A stretch of DNA of 64,000 bases from Brachypterus glaber (GCA_958510825.1 OY294048.1:18989589-19053588), one strand, 5' to 3'. Shown: positions 49,541-61,249, counted from the first letter of the stretch. A program made the numbers and translations. Notes: generated from the sequence alone by a model not told the origin.

Positions 49541-49917
49541 TACAAAAGATTTCCTCGCGGTCAGCCCCTCGGTTCTATCCAGTCTCTGCTTTTAGCAGCA
49601 GATTTCGCTAGCTGTTTTTACTATTCCTTACAAAATTTTTTTAACTTCATATAAATGATATGTATGGAACTGATTTGATTTTAGTAGTTGCCCTACTACC
49701 TCTATGTGACTCTGAAGAGTGCTAAAAAGCAAAGGAATAGTAAATTATTACATACAAGCTTTTCTGTCGAAAAATAGGCTTAACGGCTAGTAGGTAATAA
49801 AAGTAGCAACATATATATTTTTTATGTTTTTTCCAAAACATTTTTTTTTAATCTTTTTAGGAAAGTCCTAGGACTTTTAGAAATTTTAAATTTTATAAAA
49901 GCCAATTTGTTTTTTAG

Positions 49918-50066
49918 CTTGGCGAAAATGTGGAAGAGTCCATATAACTGTTTCATCTTTTCAAGAAACCTATTTAGAAATGAACTGGATAACCCATTGT
50001 GAATATGACGACGATGTTATCCCAGATTATATTTATCTTACTACTCAGGACATGAAAGACAGAGAC
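49918..50066 (+). CDS. PLCXD paralogue 2, exon a
   Basis: Acceptor TTTTTTAG, donor GTAAGT, phase 0 exit. It encodes WRKCGRVHITVSSFQETYLE, then MNWITHCEYDDDVIPDYIYL, aligning with CGPLYLTINA...LELNW of the first paralogue. Two leading bases complete a split codon, the same entry phase as in paralogue 1. Confidence 0.85.
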
Positions 50067-53000
50067 GTAAGTTTTTTACCCAAAGATAAAGTTGACGCCC
50101 TTACCAAAAAAAAAAAACATTGAAGATGTTTGACGACTACGAAAAAAGGTCCTCACCTCAGAAAAAATATTTACCCCCTGATCATTTTGACGACTTAGAA
50201 AAAAAAGGCCCTCGAAGGAGCCCTCTAGGCTGGCGCGCTGAGTTCGGGAATTTCATTTCATGCCAAGGCCGGCTCTGCACTCAAGTTGAGAAAATATATC
50301 GTCGGCGATCTCACAAAGACTTCGTTTGGGGCCATAGCGAAGAAAATTTTGTGGGGGGGGGTCAAAAATTACAACTACCTAAAAATACAACTTTTTTCCT
50401 CGACAAAAAAGTTAATGACTAAAAAAAAGTTCCTCGCATTTTCGTGAAATATATAACTTTTGTATTTTGAATCCCTGCAATATACGACTTTTGTCTGAGA
50501 AATAGAGAAATATAAAAATTTTGAGCACTATTTTAAATGTCAAAAGTGAGTTTTTTTCCACTAGTGACTAAAAAATTTTTCACCCACTCTTTTACGTACC
50601 GCTTTTGATCTCACCCAAAATTAGCTACATACCCTATTAATTAAGTATTATAACTATTCTATAAATAGAAGCACGTTAACTAAATCATAAAAATTAAAGA
50701 AAACCCCAAATTATTCTTTAGTTTTTGAATAAAATACTGTTTTTATAAAAAATTCTGTCATCACTCCAGTTTGACGTTTGTAAGAAATGTAAAACTAGCA
50801 ATTGTTTATTTTTAATAGGCATACTTAGGCCATGGCTACCTATTATTTTAGTATTAAGAAAACTTAATCTTAATATTTTTTGCATAATTTTTCCCAAAAT
50901 TATAGATTTTTATTTAAAAATAAAAGGTGTTGGATAAAATTAAATTCTCAACTCGTGTATTAAGTGATTTTATCCACTTAATACACTAGTTAAGAAAATA
51001 ACTATTGTTTTGTATTAATGAAATATACAACTTTTCAAAGTGATAAAATATACAACTTTTGCTTTTGATCAATGAAATATACAACTTTTTAAGATGGGGG
51101 GGGGGCGCTCCCCCCATATCTACGGCCCTGCACGAACTAGCCTAACTAACAAATTGCACATTTTGGGATTATGTACAATTTTTACTCAAACGCTTGAAAA
51201 CAGATCTCACGAACTAACCTAACTGTTCAAAGTTTAACGTTTTTAATGTTTTCCATAATTTTTATAAATTTATTTTCTTTGCCTCTATAGATAGGGGTAG
51301 TTTACTTTAAGCTTTGTATATTTTTTTAGATAAATGTGTAGTTTACGGTATCAAAATTTTCATCTCAGCATAACACACTGTTTAACATGATTTTTTTTCA
51401 AAATTCAAGCATCTACCCCTAAAAATAAGGGTAGTTTACTTGAAGACGTGTTTACTTTTACTTTTTCAAAGGAAAGTCTTAGATTTTTGTTGTGTTTTTT
51501 ACGAAAAAATAAATTCTTGAAAAAAAAAATATTTTCAAAACATTTTTTTCTTTAATTTTTCCTTTTTTGTTTCTGAAAAACAATATTCAAAAATAATATT
51601 TTTGGAAACGATTTCCTTTTTTTTACAAAAAAATATATATTTTACACAACTCTATTTACCCAGCGAATTTCTCGAAAACTAAAGGAGATATTCTAGTTTT
51701 GCAAAAATCAGTTAAGACAGTAAAATCTGTAAAAAATGGTCAAAAATAAAATTCACCCCAACCCCCTTTTAGAAGTTAGGAAATGTTCAAGTATTACGTA
51801 ACGCAAATATTCATCATTTTGGACTTTTTTTCCTATACCATGAACATGGGCGTAACACTCCAAAATAACCCTCACCCCCCTAGGAGCGTTACGTAATACT
51901 TGAACGTTCCCTTACCCCCAACATTATTTTTGGATGACGTGTTTTGGATGACACCCCTATAATATTTGGGTCGTTTTGGATAGACCTTGAGTTTATAATA
52001 CCAGAATACCAAGGTTAATATTTCTGAGATAATTATAACAGCCAGTCCCGTACAGTATCTAAAAAAATTAAATTTAATAAATTTTCAGTTTATTTTGGAT
52101 GTTTTCTTCGTAAAAAATGCATTTTCTTGATAATTTTTATTGTTTTTTGTATATTATGCCCTATTTAACTAAATAAAACAATAAAACTTATCAGAACATG
52201 ATTTCCTTGTCTGATTTTTTTAATGAAGAATTCAACTTAAGTGACCATTTAAAAAAAATGTGCTCACGAAGTAACTTATCTGCAGACACATTTTTAATGT
52301 TATTTTTCTGTAGCTTTTAAACACATTTAAATAGCACTTATACTAAGGTATACACAATACCCCTAGGTTTAAAGAGCACAAAAATAATATTGTAAATCTG
52401 CAACGGTTCTTTAAAAAATTGTCACCAAAAAAACATAAAACTTTAAAATGCTCTCCTCAAAAAACTGATAATGATCTCAGGGATGGCTTCGTGGGCCGTG
52501 GGATATCCTACAAAGTTGGGTAGTTGAGAAATTTGCAGGGGCGAAGACCTTTTGTTTTCTAGTGAACAAATTTTAGCAGTTAAGAAAACTTTTGTTCTCT
52601 CACCCCCAACGTCACTTCTGATAATAGTAATAGATAATAATTTAAAATTCCTGTTGTCCGACAATGTTATTGTAATGAAAGTATCGACTTGATCATTAAA
52701 AAAAAATTGTTTATTTTTTTAAAGAAATTTTGACAAAATTTCCTATTTAAAAAATATGTAATCCAGTCGTCAGGGAGTTTTATTTTTGGTTTATTGAGTA
52801 GGGATTAGGGCTAAGGATACGAAATCTGTAAACTCTAGTTCAGTTCCCTAGTGGCGGCGCCATAGATCTAGTGTCCTTAATTAGGGCCGCAAATAAAAAA
52901 AAAACAATTTTGCAACTCGATTTGAAACTGTCAATTTTTTGACGTATTATTTACAAAAAATGTATTTTTCAAAATATCTCAAGCGGTGCATCCTAGGATC

Positions 53001-56000
53001 CTAGGACAAAAAAAGTTGTATATGAAAATAAAGACCATCATTTTCTGTCCTATTTTTTTGTCTAATTCGACTAATTCACTTCATTTGATGCTTGTAGTTT
53101 TGGTAAAAATATATATTATTCATGTGTAACACTTGAACTGTGTTCTTTTATTTCCAAATACGTATAAAAAATTTAAAATTAAATTTAGGCAGCCGTTTAA
53201 AGAAATGTCTCCTTCATGGTGATCTCAATGGTTAAGTACTTACATAGTTATATGGAAATTTTACCATGCAGGGCCCTGTAAGCCAAATTGTCGCAACAGA
53301 ATGAGTAGCCTTCCATATCTTTATGGCTTGTTTTCTATACTTAATTATATATTTTTTAAATTCAACTGACGTAAAAAAGGTGCATAGGTCAAAAATATCA
53401 AATAGCAATAACTCTCAGAAAATTAAATTTTAAAGATAACAGTTAAACCGATTAATAACACTAAACCCAAACATGAAATTGAATTTATTATCATACATTT
53501 ATACACATAAGGCGTACTTCATGGAGGGATGCAAAAGAACTGGCGAAGGATAGAAATATATGAAAAAGTTTTGCAAAGACAAAACAAAACCCGACACCTA
53601 ACGGTACCATGGGTTAACGGATAACTATCTAACATTTATACACTAGGAATGGTAGATATCAACAAAGAACATGGGGTTTGGGTAAACCGTGTTAATTGCA
53701 TTTTTGCAACTGATTTGTTTAAATTTTACAAAATTTTGTAAAACAACTTATAAATATATGTATTCTTTTTACTTTGTATTTATTAAAAAATTACACCTGT
53801 CGGCATTTGGCATTATCTTACTCTTGAACACAGGTACCGTATCGGTACATCTAAGTAGAATCACAACTTAGGGGACGTCCATAAAGTATGTAACGCTTTT
53901 TTAAGCAATTTTTGACCCCTTTCCCTTCTGTCACAAAGTTTCACACCAGCACTGACTCCCTCCGCCCCTATGTGTCCCTTTACATTAAATTTTTATAATA
54001 TATTTTATACAAAAAAAAAATACTTTTGTATTTTAAATATTTTTAAGGACAGAAATTTTTTATTTTAAAGAAAATTATAAAAATACAAGCTATGAAGCCC
54101 GTTCTTCGGACGGGGTAGTTAAAAACTTAAATTAGTTCTCTCTTTACTAACCTTGTTAAATAATATTCCTGAAATCAGGGGTATAGGGAGTATTTTTTTA
54201 TTCTAATTTTCGATATCAATAAAGAAAATTTTTGCCAAATATCAAGATTATATAGTAAGAGGTTTCTGAGATACGCAAGCTTTTTAAAAATGTCTAATCT
54301 TTAAATTATTCCCCTCTTAAAACTAAAATATCACAATTTTTACACCCTTTGGGATCGAATATCGAAAAATCCTGAAAGACGTATCTTTTCGATTTCGATA
54401 AAGAACATTTTTGCCAAATATGAATATTTTAAATTAAGAGGTCTTTGAGATAGGCAAACTTAAAAAAAAAAAACCGTTTCACCCCCTTAAGGGTTGAATT
54501 TTGACAAATCGCTTGTTAGTGGGTGCTTACATAATAAAAGGAACAAACTCTCCAAGTTTCAAGTTTTTATGTCCAGGGGTTTAGGCTTGGCGTATTCTAC
54601 TGAAGTGAGTTAGTTAGAATTTTATATAATAGATTAATAATTTATTATTCCATCAATCTATTTTTTAATCATCGTACAGAGTGATTGCTGGCCCTCTTCA
54701 GTACCAAAAGTCATCTCTGCACGATAATTAAGAAAATATTCCCTGACCCAATGAACTAGCTACGTTGTTAGCCATTAAACGCATTCTTTACTTTGGGGGG
54801 TTCAAATTTTCGACACTAGGTGGTGCGATTTGGTAACTTTATAGGGAATTTTATCATAATAGTTTTTTCTGGTAATAGCTACGGTTGGCATATTGATATC
54901 TTTATCTGAATAATTTATATGTTTGAGCAGACTTTTTGAGCCTTTCCTTATTATATGTTAGTTTTTTTTAATTAATTTTTATTCATTTGATAGGAATGTG
55001 CATGGTACATAATAACATGGAATGAATGCTAAAACATGGAATGAAAGGAATAAAAAGGGAAGCAGTGTAATTATTTGTATTAATAGACTAATGCATATGC
55101 TTTTCTTAAGCCAGCAACAAAAATTAATTTTAACAATATATTTTGGGGCTAATATAAGGAAAATGGCCGAGGAATTGAACAATCTACACGCCAGAACCAA
55201 AATGCATTTAAGTATGTTAGGAATGAAGGTTCGGGTCCTTCAAAAGATTCAACTGCTTTTAAATAAGGTACCTACCTACCTACCTTCTTGTTTTTCATTA
55301 TTGTTGTTTTTTTTATTTCTGTTATTTTTTTAATTTAATATATTTCTGTAATTTTTTAAAATAGGAATATGTTTTTTTGAGAAATGTTATTTTATATCAA
55401 TGAACTAGTTCATTGTTTTGTATACGTTTTTAAATCCATTGACATAACCCTGAAATTTTCATTGTCAATAAACCACAATGGCCAATCCTAAGATAAAAAT
55501 TCCCTGTAAAGTTACTAAATCGCACCACCTAGTGTGAAAAATTTGAACCCCCTAAAGTAAAGAATGCGGTTAATGGCTGCCATTCATATTAGCCACTTGT
55601 TCAGACACCATTACTGTTCCACCACTCCTCTAGTTCATTGCCCTGATCTTACTTGCAAAATAAGTAATGTCATTAGATTAAAACTTATGCGCCATCTATT
55701 GCTAGATGTAGACAACTACTCATACTTCTCCTAGTCTGGAGACTTTTTGAATGGTAGCAGCCCGAAACATCCAATATCACTCTGTACGATGATTAGAAAA
55801 TAGACTGATGGAATAATAAATTAAATGTTTTTATTACATTTCAGATACCTAAAACTTTGCTCAAAGAAGTACATAAAATGCAGTTGAATATAACAAGGCC
55901 TTAAGGATGAGATAGAAAAAATTGTACTATGGTCTGTTTTTTCAAGCAAGATAGTTAATTAAAAATCACACAGTAAATATTTTACAACAGGTTGGAATAG

Positions 56001-59000
56001 TATATGTTTGTTTATGGAATATAGTTATGTTTTATAAAATAAACTACGCAGTATATTCGCACATTCAATATTTGAATCTGTTTTGAAAATATTCACTGTG
56101 CGATTTTTTATTTACTATCTTGCTTGAAGAAACAGACCATAGCACTTTAATTTATTTTGTTGATCACATTTCTCTAGAACTATCTCCTCTCCCTGTCACA
56201 AAGTGTCACAAAATCCCGGACCCCCACACCCCCATAGTCGTGCATACTTTACGGACTTCACCCTTAGTATCTACCATGTCTTGTAATTTTTTACACTAGA
56301 TTTAAGGTAAATATTTTTAATATATTTCTAATTAATTGCAACATTTTTTTTTCTACATAAACCTATTTTAGTTATTTTAAAATATTACTATAATTATCAT
56401 ATTATAATCTACCCAACAAGTATGGGGTCTAAGTACCATTTAACCAACATTTTGATGCGACTTTTGTTAAATGGCGCTTAGACCTAATACTAGTTGCGTA
56501 AATTAACGTAATATTTAAAATAACTAAAATAGGTTTATGCAGAAAAAAAAGTGACATAAAAACTGTTTTATTTAATATTTATAATTCGTCAGTAGCACAA
56601 ATTAATAGAAAATGCACTTTTCGGTTAATATGGGCAATTTCGGGGCCTTGTTGGCACGGGTTAAAAATTTTTGATCAGGCTAAGGCCTATTTTTATACTT
56701 AAAATGAAAAAATATAGATATCAAGGTTTTTAAATTTTATAAAATTACAAACACTAGGGCTAGTTTTATACGAATTTTATCGATATTAGGGTTTTTGGGG
56801 CCCTAAATGTACCCCTTAGGATTGTCTCTATAAATAACACATAAAAAAGATTAAGCTAATATTTTTTTTTGAACCACCCGAGGAACCACCCTAGTGTATG
56901 ATGGCTGACAATTTTTTTTTCACTTTTTTTGACCTATTAAAAGATTTTAAATCAAAATCTACAAAAAAATCTTCCCACTATACTTACTAATCCTTGGCCT
57001 ATTATAGGCCAATTATTATAGGTGTATACCTAATATAAAAAATAAAAGTGGCTTTTAGTAAAATGTTATATAAAAGAATTAAAGTTCCGGTTGAACTAGT
57101 TGTATTCGGTTAAAAACTGAATTCGATCATTATCTCTATTTCCTGTGATTTACAAGTACAGGGTGATCCAACTTTAATTACGCAAGCCAATATCTGGCTG
57201 AAGTTATTTCCAAAGTTCTTTTTTACTTGTCTGTTCTTGTTATTTTTAATAATATTCTCGATTTTGTTTACAAGAAGACGTGAGCCATATTTATTGATTT
57301 TTTCCCAGAATATCCAAGTTTGTAATAGTATATTTTTAAGACAATTATTTATTAAAAATTGTTAATTGGTTAACTTTATTTTATTCATGCTAAAATAAGC
57401 TTTTCTTTTCACAGTTTTACCTTCCTAATACTCAAGTTATTAGCTAGGGAATTTAGGGTTACCATAGTAACCTTAAAAGGTATTTTATGAAGGTTACTTA
57501 CATTCTAGCTAGGTACATTGCCATTTTTTCAGATTTTCACTTTTTTGAATTTTTGACTAGAGCTTCTTACTACCTTTTTGCCTGTACTTAAAAAACATAA
57601 AAATATTAAATATAGGTTAAATTTTGTATATTGGTATAAAATAAAAGTATAAAATTAGCAGCCTAGCGCTTTCGGCACCATTCCGGTACCATCCTCAGGG
57701 CAGGCCTTGTTAGGGTCAGCCTACTCTTATCTGTGCAGTAAATTACGGTCACATTGTATAACATTTAAAACATTTAAACATTTAAAAGGATTTACCAAAC
57801 ACAATTAAAAAAGAAAAATCATTTAAGAACTAGTTCCGACATTTTAAAAAATGTTCTGAAATGATTTTTCATTTTAAAAAATGTCGGAACTAGTTCTGAA
57901 ATGATTTTTCTTTTTTAATTGTGTTTCGTAAATCCTTTTAAATGTTTAAATGTTTTAAATGTTATACAATGTGACCGTAATTTACTGCACAGATAAGAGT
58001 AGGCTGACCCTAACAAGGCCTGCCCTGAGGATGGTACCGGAATGGTGCCGAAAGCGCTAGGCTGCTAATTTTATACTTTTATTTTATACCAATATACAAA
58101 ATGTAACCTATATTTAAAATTTGTGGTATACTGTCAAAAAACCTTATTATAAAAATATTATGCACATAGCCCATTTTATTTACAATGCAACCAGGTACTA
58201 TGTGCATTTTTTGAGATTTTTTTAGTGCAGGGCAACGAGGTTTTAACTAATAATAATATAATAATTATAATGAGTAATAATAATTTATACAAATTAATAA
58301 AAAAAAATAGCCACAAAAACATGTGAATTTAGTGCAAACCGGTTCTAGCTCAGTTAGAACCCTGTTGTACTACTACTTTTCATAGATTTTTGGGTTATCA
58401 AGGTTCTAACTAATTAATTATTTTAGATGCGGCTTAAAACCCGTTAATAAGATCATATTATTAAAACAATTTCAAGAACAGAGAAGGGGATAAAACTCAA
58501 AAATAGTTTTATATACCAAGGGACTAAACTGGCTGTTTTAGTCCCGCTGCATGAGTGTTTCCTGAGCGAGCGCAGCGAGCGAGGGAAACCGAAATGCAAG
58601 GGACTAAAACATCCACGTTTAGTCCTGAGGTATATACACTATTTTTTGAACGACCAAACATAATTTAGGTAGGTAGAGTAAAGTAAAATTAAAAACCATG
58701 CGTCTAAAATCTGGTGTTTTCTTTTCGTAATTTAATCAAGCTGCCTTTGAATTGCGAAAAGTCAGTTTCACGGCTATCGCGATTTCAATTGTTTTTTAAT
58801 ACAGTTGACACAAACGTCAGTTCGAAAAAATGGACGAAGACGATATATTTTAAGTAAAAAGTCCAAACAATGTTATTTTTTAAGGTTTTCTTTGTTAAAA
58901 TCAAATAAATTTGTTTGAATCGTTAATTTATTACAAAACTTCACCAAACCTAATTTTTGTACCAGTAAAACATATAGTAAGTATAATATTTTAATATTAT

Positions 59001-60702
59001 CAAGGTTGCCGTGATTTCTATTCCCTTGGGACAAAAACGGCAAGTTTAGTCCCGAAAATGAAAGCGTAAAATTAAGTTTTAGTCTTGGTCGTGCAAAGAA
59101 GAATTTTTAAAATTGCTTCGTTACGGAATTATTGGCCTGTGTAAAGTTGGATCACCCTGTAAATACCAGTTAATTAAGGACTGACCAGCAGTATATTTGG
59201 AAATGAGAGGGGGGTGGACCATTGTAAAAAAAATTGGTTTTGGGAGAAGGTTTGCTAATAAAACAGGCTCGCGGCGAGAAAATCATTTTTTTTTTAATTT
59301 TTGTTTGTTCGGAATTAGGTGTAACTATAAAATTCTAAAAATATCAGTCATTAAACTTCTCTAAGGGTCCTAATTGGGCCTCTAGAATTAGTAAAAGTAT
59401 CCATAAATTGTAAAAAATCGTTGAAAATTATAAAGAACTTTCACTTTCGGGTTTAGACCGTGTTAATGGATTTTCACTTTCCGACGTTTCGTCTCTTACT
59501 ACTAGAGACATCTTCAGGGATTAATCTGAAACTAAGTTTCGAATCAACTTGTGTCACTATTTATGACGAGTTGTGGTTATTCACCCGTGACGAGGTTTTT
59601 CCTATCAAAGACTTCCATATTGCAGGTAAGTGGTAACCAGTGTCCCGATTGATATTGTTAGGATGCTTGATGATTTCTATCGATTCCCGTATCTTCCTTG
59701 GCATTTTTCTGTTTTCTGTTAATATTTGTTTTGTTTCAGACAAATTGATTTTATGACCTGTTTCATGTACATGTTCGGCTACTGCCGATAAGGAAATTTG
59801 TTTCTTTCTTATATTGCGCTCATGCTCTTGAAGTCTTGTAGAAATTTTTCTCTTAGTTTCACCTATGTAATTGTAGTTAATTCACTTGTTTATAGGGCGT
59901 TCATGATTTCAGACAAGAATTCCCTAGACACAGAACTCCTTAAACTAACCAAAGCCTTGACCATGAACGGTTATACCAAAAAAGACATTAATAAGACCAT
60001 ATACAAATACAGAAATCCCAGACCCAAACAACAGGACAATAGTGACAATGACAGACAGACACAAGTTATACTTCCCTATGTAAGCGGTATCACGGATAAA
60101 ATAGGTAAACTTTTGAAGAAGTCAAATATTAAGCCTATATTTCGGTTATATAAAAATTTTATCAAAATATGCGTCAAAAAATAATTTTTTGAATTTAGAA
60201 GCCTATTAAAAATAAACGAATAAATATATTTTAAATTCGCTTTTTTTGGCTTAGAGTGCCACTAATAAAGAATCAATCCACGGCAAAAAACCACTGTGCG
60301 CTATATCTCAATAAAACGAATTGATCAAGAAAAACGGAGAAAGGTTCCGAAATCAGCGCATCCAATATAGCCAGACGCAACTTAAATCTCCCCGGCAAAT
60401 AAAAAAATCTTTTTTTGTAGAGCAGTGTTATTATTATTATTATAAAATCTGTAAAAAATATTTTAGGAAACAAGACCCGCTTTAGTCAAACTACGCGTGG
60501 CAGATTACTCTGAAGGATACTATAAGACAAAAATAAAGTTTGGTTCTCCCTGGTTACCCGGTCACTGGGAAAAGAACAATTCGTTTGTACGTCCCGAATC
60601 TGGAGAGCATTGTTTCCCATTCTGGATCGCTTCGATGAAACGGGACCACATAATAGACTCCAGATGTTTGTCGATAAAACCCACCTGGATGGGCGATAAT
60701 AG
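49918..60702 (+). CDS. PI-PLC X-domain protein, paralogue 2 (both ends missing)
   Basis: Two exons (49918-50066 and 60467-60702) match, one for one, the first two identified exons of the PLCXD gene at 23893-32961. They cover only the N-terminal extension and the PTWM junction. The catalytic-His exon (PGTHDSG) is not present between 60703 and 64000, so it should lie past the right edge. The start exon was also not seen upstream. The intron between them is 10.4 kb and carries several nested elements. The gene is a tandem duplicate in the same orientation, about 17 kb downstream of the first copy's stop. Whether it is active cannot be told from this part. Confidence 0.8.
50067..53870. repeat. 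First part of the PLCXD paralogue 2 intron
   Basis: Contains poly-A-rich degenerate units at 50090-50430, a direct-repeat relative of the 41165-type family at 51655-51780, and several C-rich MITE-like ends (for example near 51780-51915, GTTACGTAATACTTGAACG). No exon of the host gene is recognised. The AT-rich block 52700-53100 shares pieces with 46540-46760. Confidence 0.5.
54646..55815. mobile_element. Nested inverted pair of broken hammerhead elements
   Basis: The left edge (TATTCCATCAATCTATTTTT) and right edge (AGAAAATAGACTGATGGAATA) match the arms of the 40639 element. The left copy, read on the minus strand, has CTGAAGAGGGCCAGCA but lacks the GCCC-GAAA and cleavage-site part, a ~24-nt deletion. 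The right copy keeps CAGCAGCCCGAAAC and CCAATATCACTCTG but has lost the CTGAAGA side. Neither can fold as a full ribozyme. A further inverted-repeat element sits between them. Confidence 0.75.
54770..55578. mobile_element. Innermost fold-back element with ~90-bp termini
   Basis: Left terminus 54770-54860 (AGCCATTAAACGCATTCTTT, then CTAGGTGGTGCGATTTGGTA) is mirrored at 55496-55578. Outside them CAATGAACTAG / CTAGTTCATTG are also inverted. A 103-codon plus-strand frame at 55022-55333 (MNAKTWNERNKKGS..., then ANIRKMAEELNNLHARTK) has no recognised domain; its hydrophobic end suggests chance. Confidence 0.75.
56264..57166. other. Intron DNA, nothing recognised
   Basis: AT-rich, with a CCATTTAACCAACATTTTGA / TTGTTAAATGGCGCTTAGAC mirrored pair at about 56435-56480 and AATATTTTAAAATAACTAAAATAGG / CCTATTTTAGTTATTTTAAAATATT arms around it. 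That makes a small inverted repeat spanning roughly 56340-56560. No exon. Confidence 0.5.
57167..59161. mobile_element. 2.0-kb element with TACAGGGTGATCC termini, hosting others
   Basis: TACAGGGTGATCCAACTTTA at the left is mirrored by AAAGTTGGATCACCCTGTA at the right, with CAAGCCAAT / ATTGGCCTG just inside. The interior holds the 508-bp palindrome at 57608-58115 and a separate block at about 58500-59110 built on AAGGGACTAAA / TTTAGTCCC inverted words around GAGCGAGCGCAGCGAGCGAG. No transposase was recognised. Confidence 0.7.
57608..58115. mobile_element. Perfectly balanced 508-bp palindrome with hammerhead-like motif in each arm
   Basis: Two 246-bp arms (57608-57853 and 57870-58115) flank a 16-bp centre and match almost base for base. 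Each arm carries, on opposite strands, CTGAGGA, a GGTACC/GGTGCC stem with loop GGAAT, and GAAA: 58025-58053 on plus and 57670-57698 on minus. This is the hammerhead order CUGANGA-stem II-GAAA. The next bases give AGC/GCT as stem III, but the residue after it is G, where cleavage needs A, C or U. Confidence 0.85.
59487..59517 (-). other. Hammerhead-like motif 3' of a Penelope-like fragment
   Basis: On the minus strand CTGAAGA, a GTCTCT/AGAGAC stem with loop AGTAGTA, and GAAAC follow each other 44 nt after the stop codon of the GIY-YIG fragment. Penelope-like elements are known to carry hammerheads in their terminal repeats. A convincing stem III and stem I were not found here. Confidence 0.55.
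59561..59878 (-). pseudogene. Penelope-like element, GIY-YIG endonuclease C-terminus (fragment)
   Basis: The minus-strand frame reads YNYIGETKRKISTRLQEHER, then a SLSAVAEHVHETGHKIN block, then RKIRESIEIIKHPNNINRD and ends shortly after LPAIWKSLIGKT. YIGET, the R-x-EH segment, the AEH-HETGH segment and the RE-x-x-EI-x-K tail are those of the C-terminal GIY-YIG nuclease of Penelope-like retroelements, which nicks DNA to start reverse transcription. The first half of the domain (the GVY-like strand) and the reverse transcriptase are missing. The frame is intact over this stretch, so the insertion is fairly young. Confidence 0.85.
59879..60142 (+). pseudogene. Penelope-like element, post-RT linker (fragment, inverted)
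   Basis: The plus-strand frame reads NSLVYRAFMISDKNSLDTEL, then TKALTMNGYTKKDINKTIYK, then LPYVSGITDKIGKLLKK and NIKPIF. This is the stretch that lies between the reverse transcriptase and the GIY-YIG domain in Penelope-like proteins. It starts at the very base where the minus-strand GIY-YIG fragment starts, so the two run outward head to head. It is cut off at 60142 by another repeat. Confidence 0.8.
60143..60432. repeat. Single arm of the 29201-type palindrome
   Basis: Matches the right half of the element in PLCXD paralogue 1 intron 4: TTTTTTGAATTTAGAAGCCT, then AAGGTTCCGAAATCAG and ending GAGCAGTGTTATT. It finishes 34 bp before the exon at 60467, with a short (TTA)n run next to it. Confidence 0.8.
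60467..60702 (+). CDS. PLCXD paralogue 2, exon b
   Basis: Acceptor ATATTTTAG in phase 0. It encodes ETRPALVKLRVADYSEGYYK, then GSPWLPGHWEKN, SGEHCFPFWIAS, CLSIKPTWMGDN, matching GYHKT, PGNW, CF and PTWM of paralogue 1. I place the donor at GTACAG (60703), because this gives phase 2 as in paralogue 1. A second possible donor GTATTT at 60716 would give phase 0 and add four residues. Confidence 0.85.
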
Positions 60703-60965
60703 GTACAGATTCAAGGTATTTATAATAATTTAAATTATAAGTTTTTAAAATATAGTAGGTCCTACTTTCCAGGAAACCAAAAGGCGTCTTTTTGACGTCA
60801 ATTATTGGGCACTAACTGACCTACATGACGTCTTTCTGTAGTCCCAGAGTGGTATATAAGTCACAGTACAGGGACGTAACTTTACTGACGTTATAATAAC
60901 GTCAGAAATATGACGTTAGGATAACGTCAAAAATATGACGTTAGAATAAAATTATATATCTCTCC

Positions 60966-61249
60966 AATTAACAGTTATTTATAATATGAAAGGGGAAAAT
61001 AGGATTTTGCCCATGAGAAAATTAACCCACAAGGTTTGAGAAGGGGCCTTTAGGCTCCAAGCGGAGTGGGTTAATTTTAAAAAGGTTAATATTATATTAT
61101 GGGATCCTATAACAGTTATTTATAATATGAAAGGGGAAAATAGGATTTTGCCCATGAGAAAATTAACCCACAAGGTTTGAGAAGGGGCCTTTAGGCTGCA
61201 GGCGGAGTGGGTTAATTTTAAAAAGGTTAATATTATATTATGGGATCCT
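60966..61249. repeat. 142-bp tandem duplication
   Basis: Two nearly identical units begin ACAGTTATTTATAATATGAA and contain GGCGGAGTGGGTTAATTTTA. They differ mainly at CTCCAAGC versus CTGCAGGC. A single diverged copy is at about 38965-39070. Just upstream, at about 60877-60950, are several TGACGTTA / TAACGTCA words. Confidence 0.85.

Larger units (their letters stand above)
53871..56263. mobile_element. Outer MITE-like element (2.4 kb) hosting nested insertions
   Basis: The left terminus GGGGACGTCCATAAAGTATG is answered by CATACTTTACGGACTTCACCC at the right. Next to each lie C-rich runs and CACAAAGTTTCACA / TGTCACAAAGTGTCACA, as in other elements of this type here. Most of the interior belongs to another element inserted at 54646-55815. 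Confidence 0.65.

Noticed and set aside
55022..55333. Gene inside the innermost nested element
   Set aside because: The open frame has no recognisable domain and ends in low-complexity Phe/Leu sequence; there is no sign of a transposase catalytic motif.
58560..58590. GC-rich GAGCGAGCGCAGCGAGCGAG block as a promoter or CpG island
   Set aside because: It is an inverted, low-complexity part of a repeat flanked by mirrored AAGGGACTAAA words, with no transcript start evidence.
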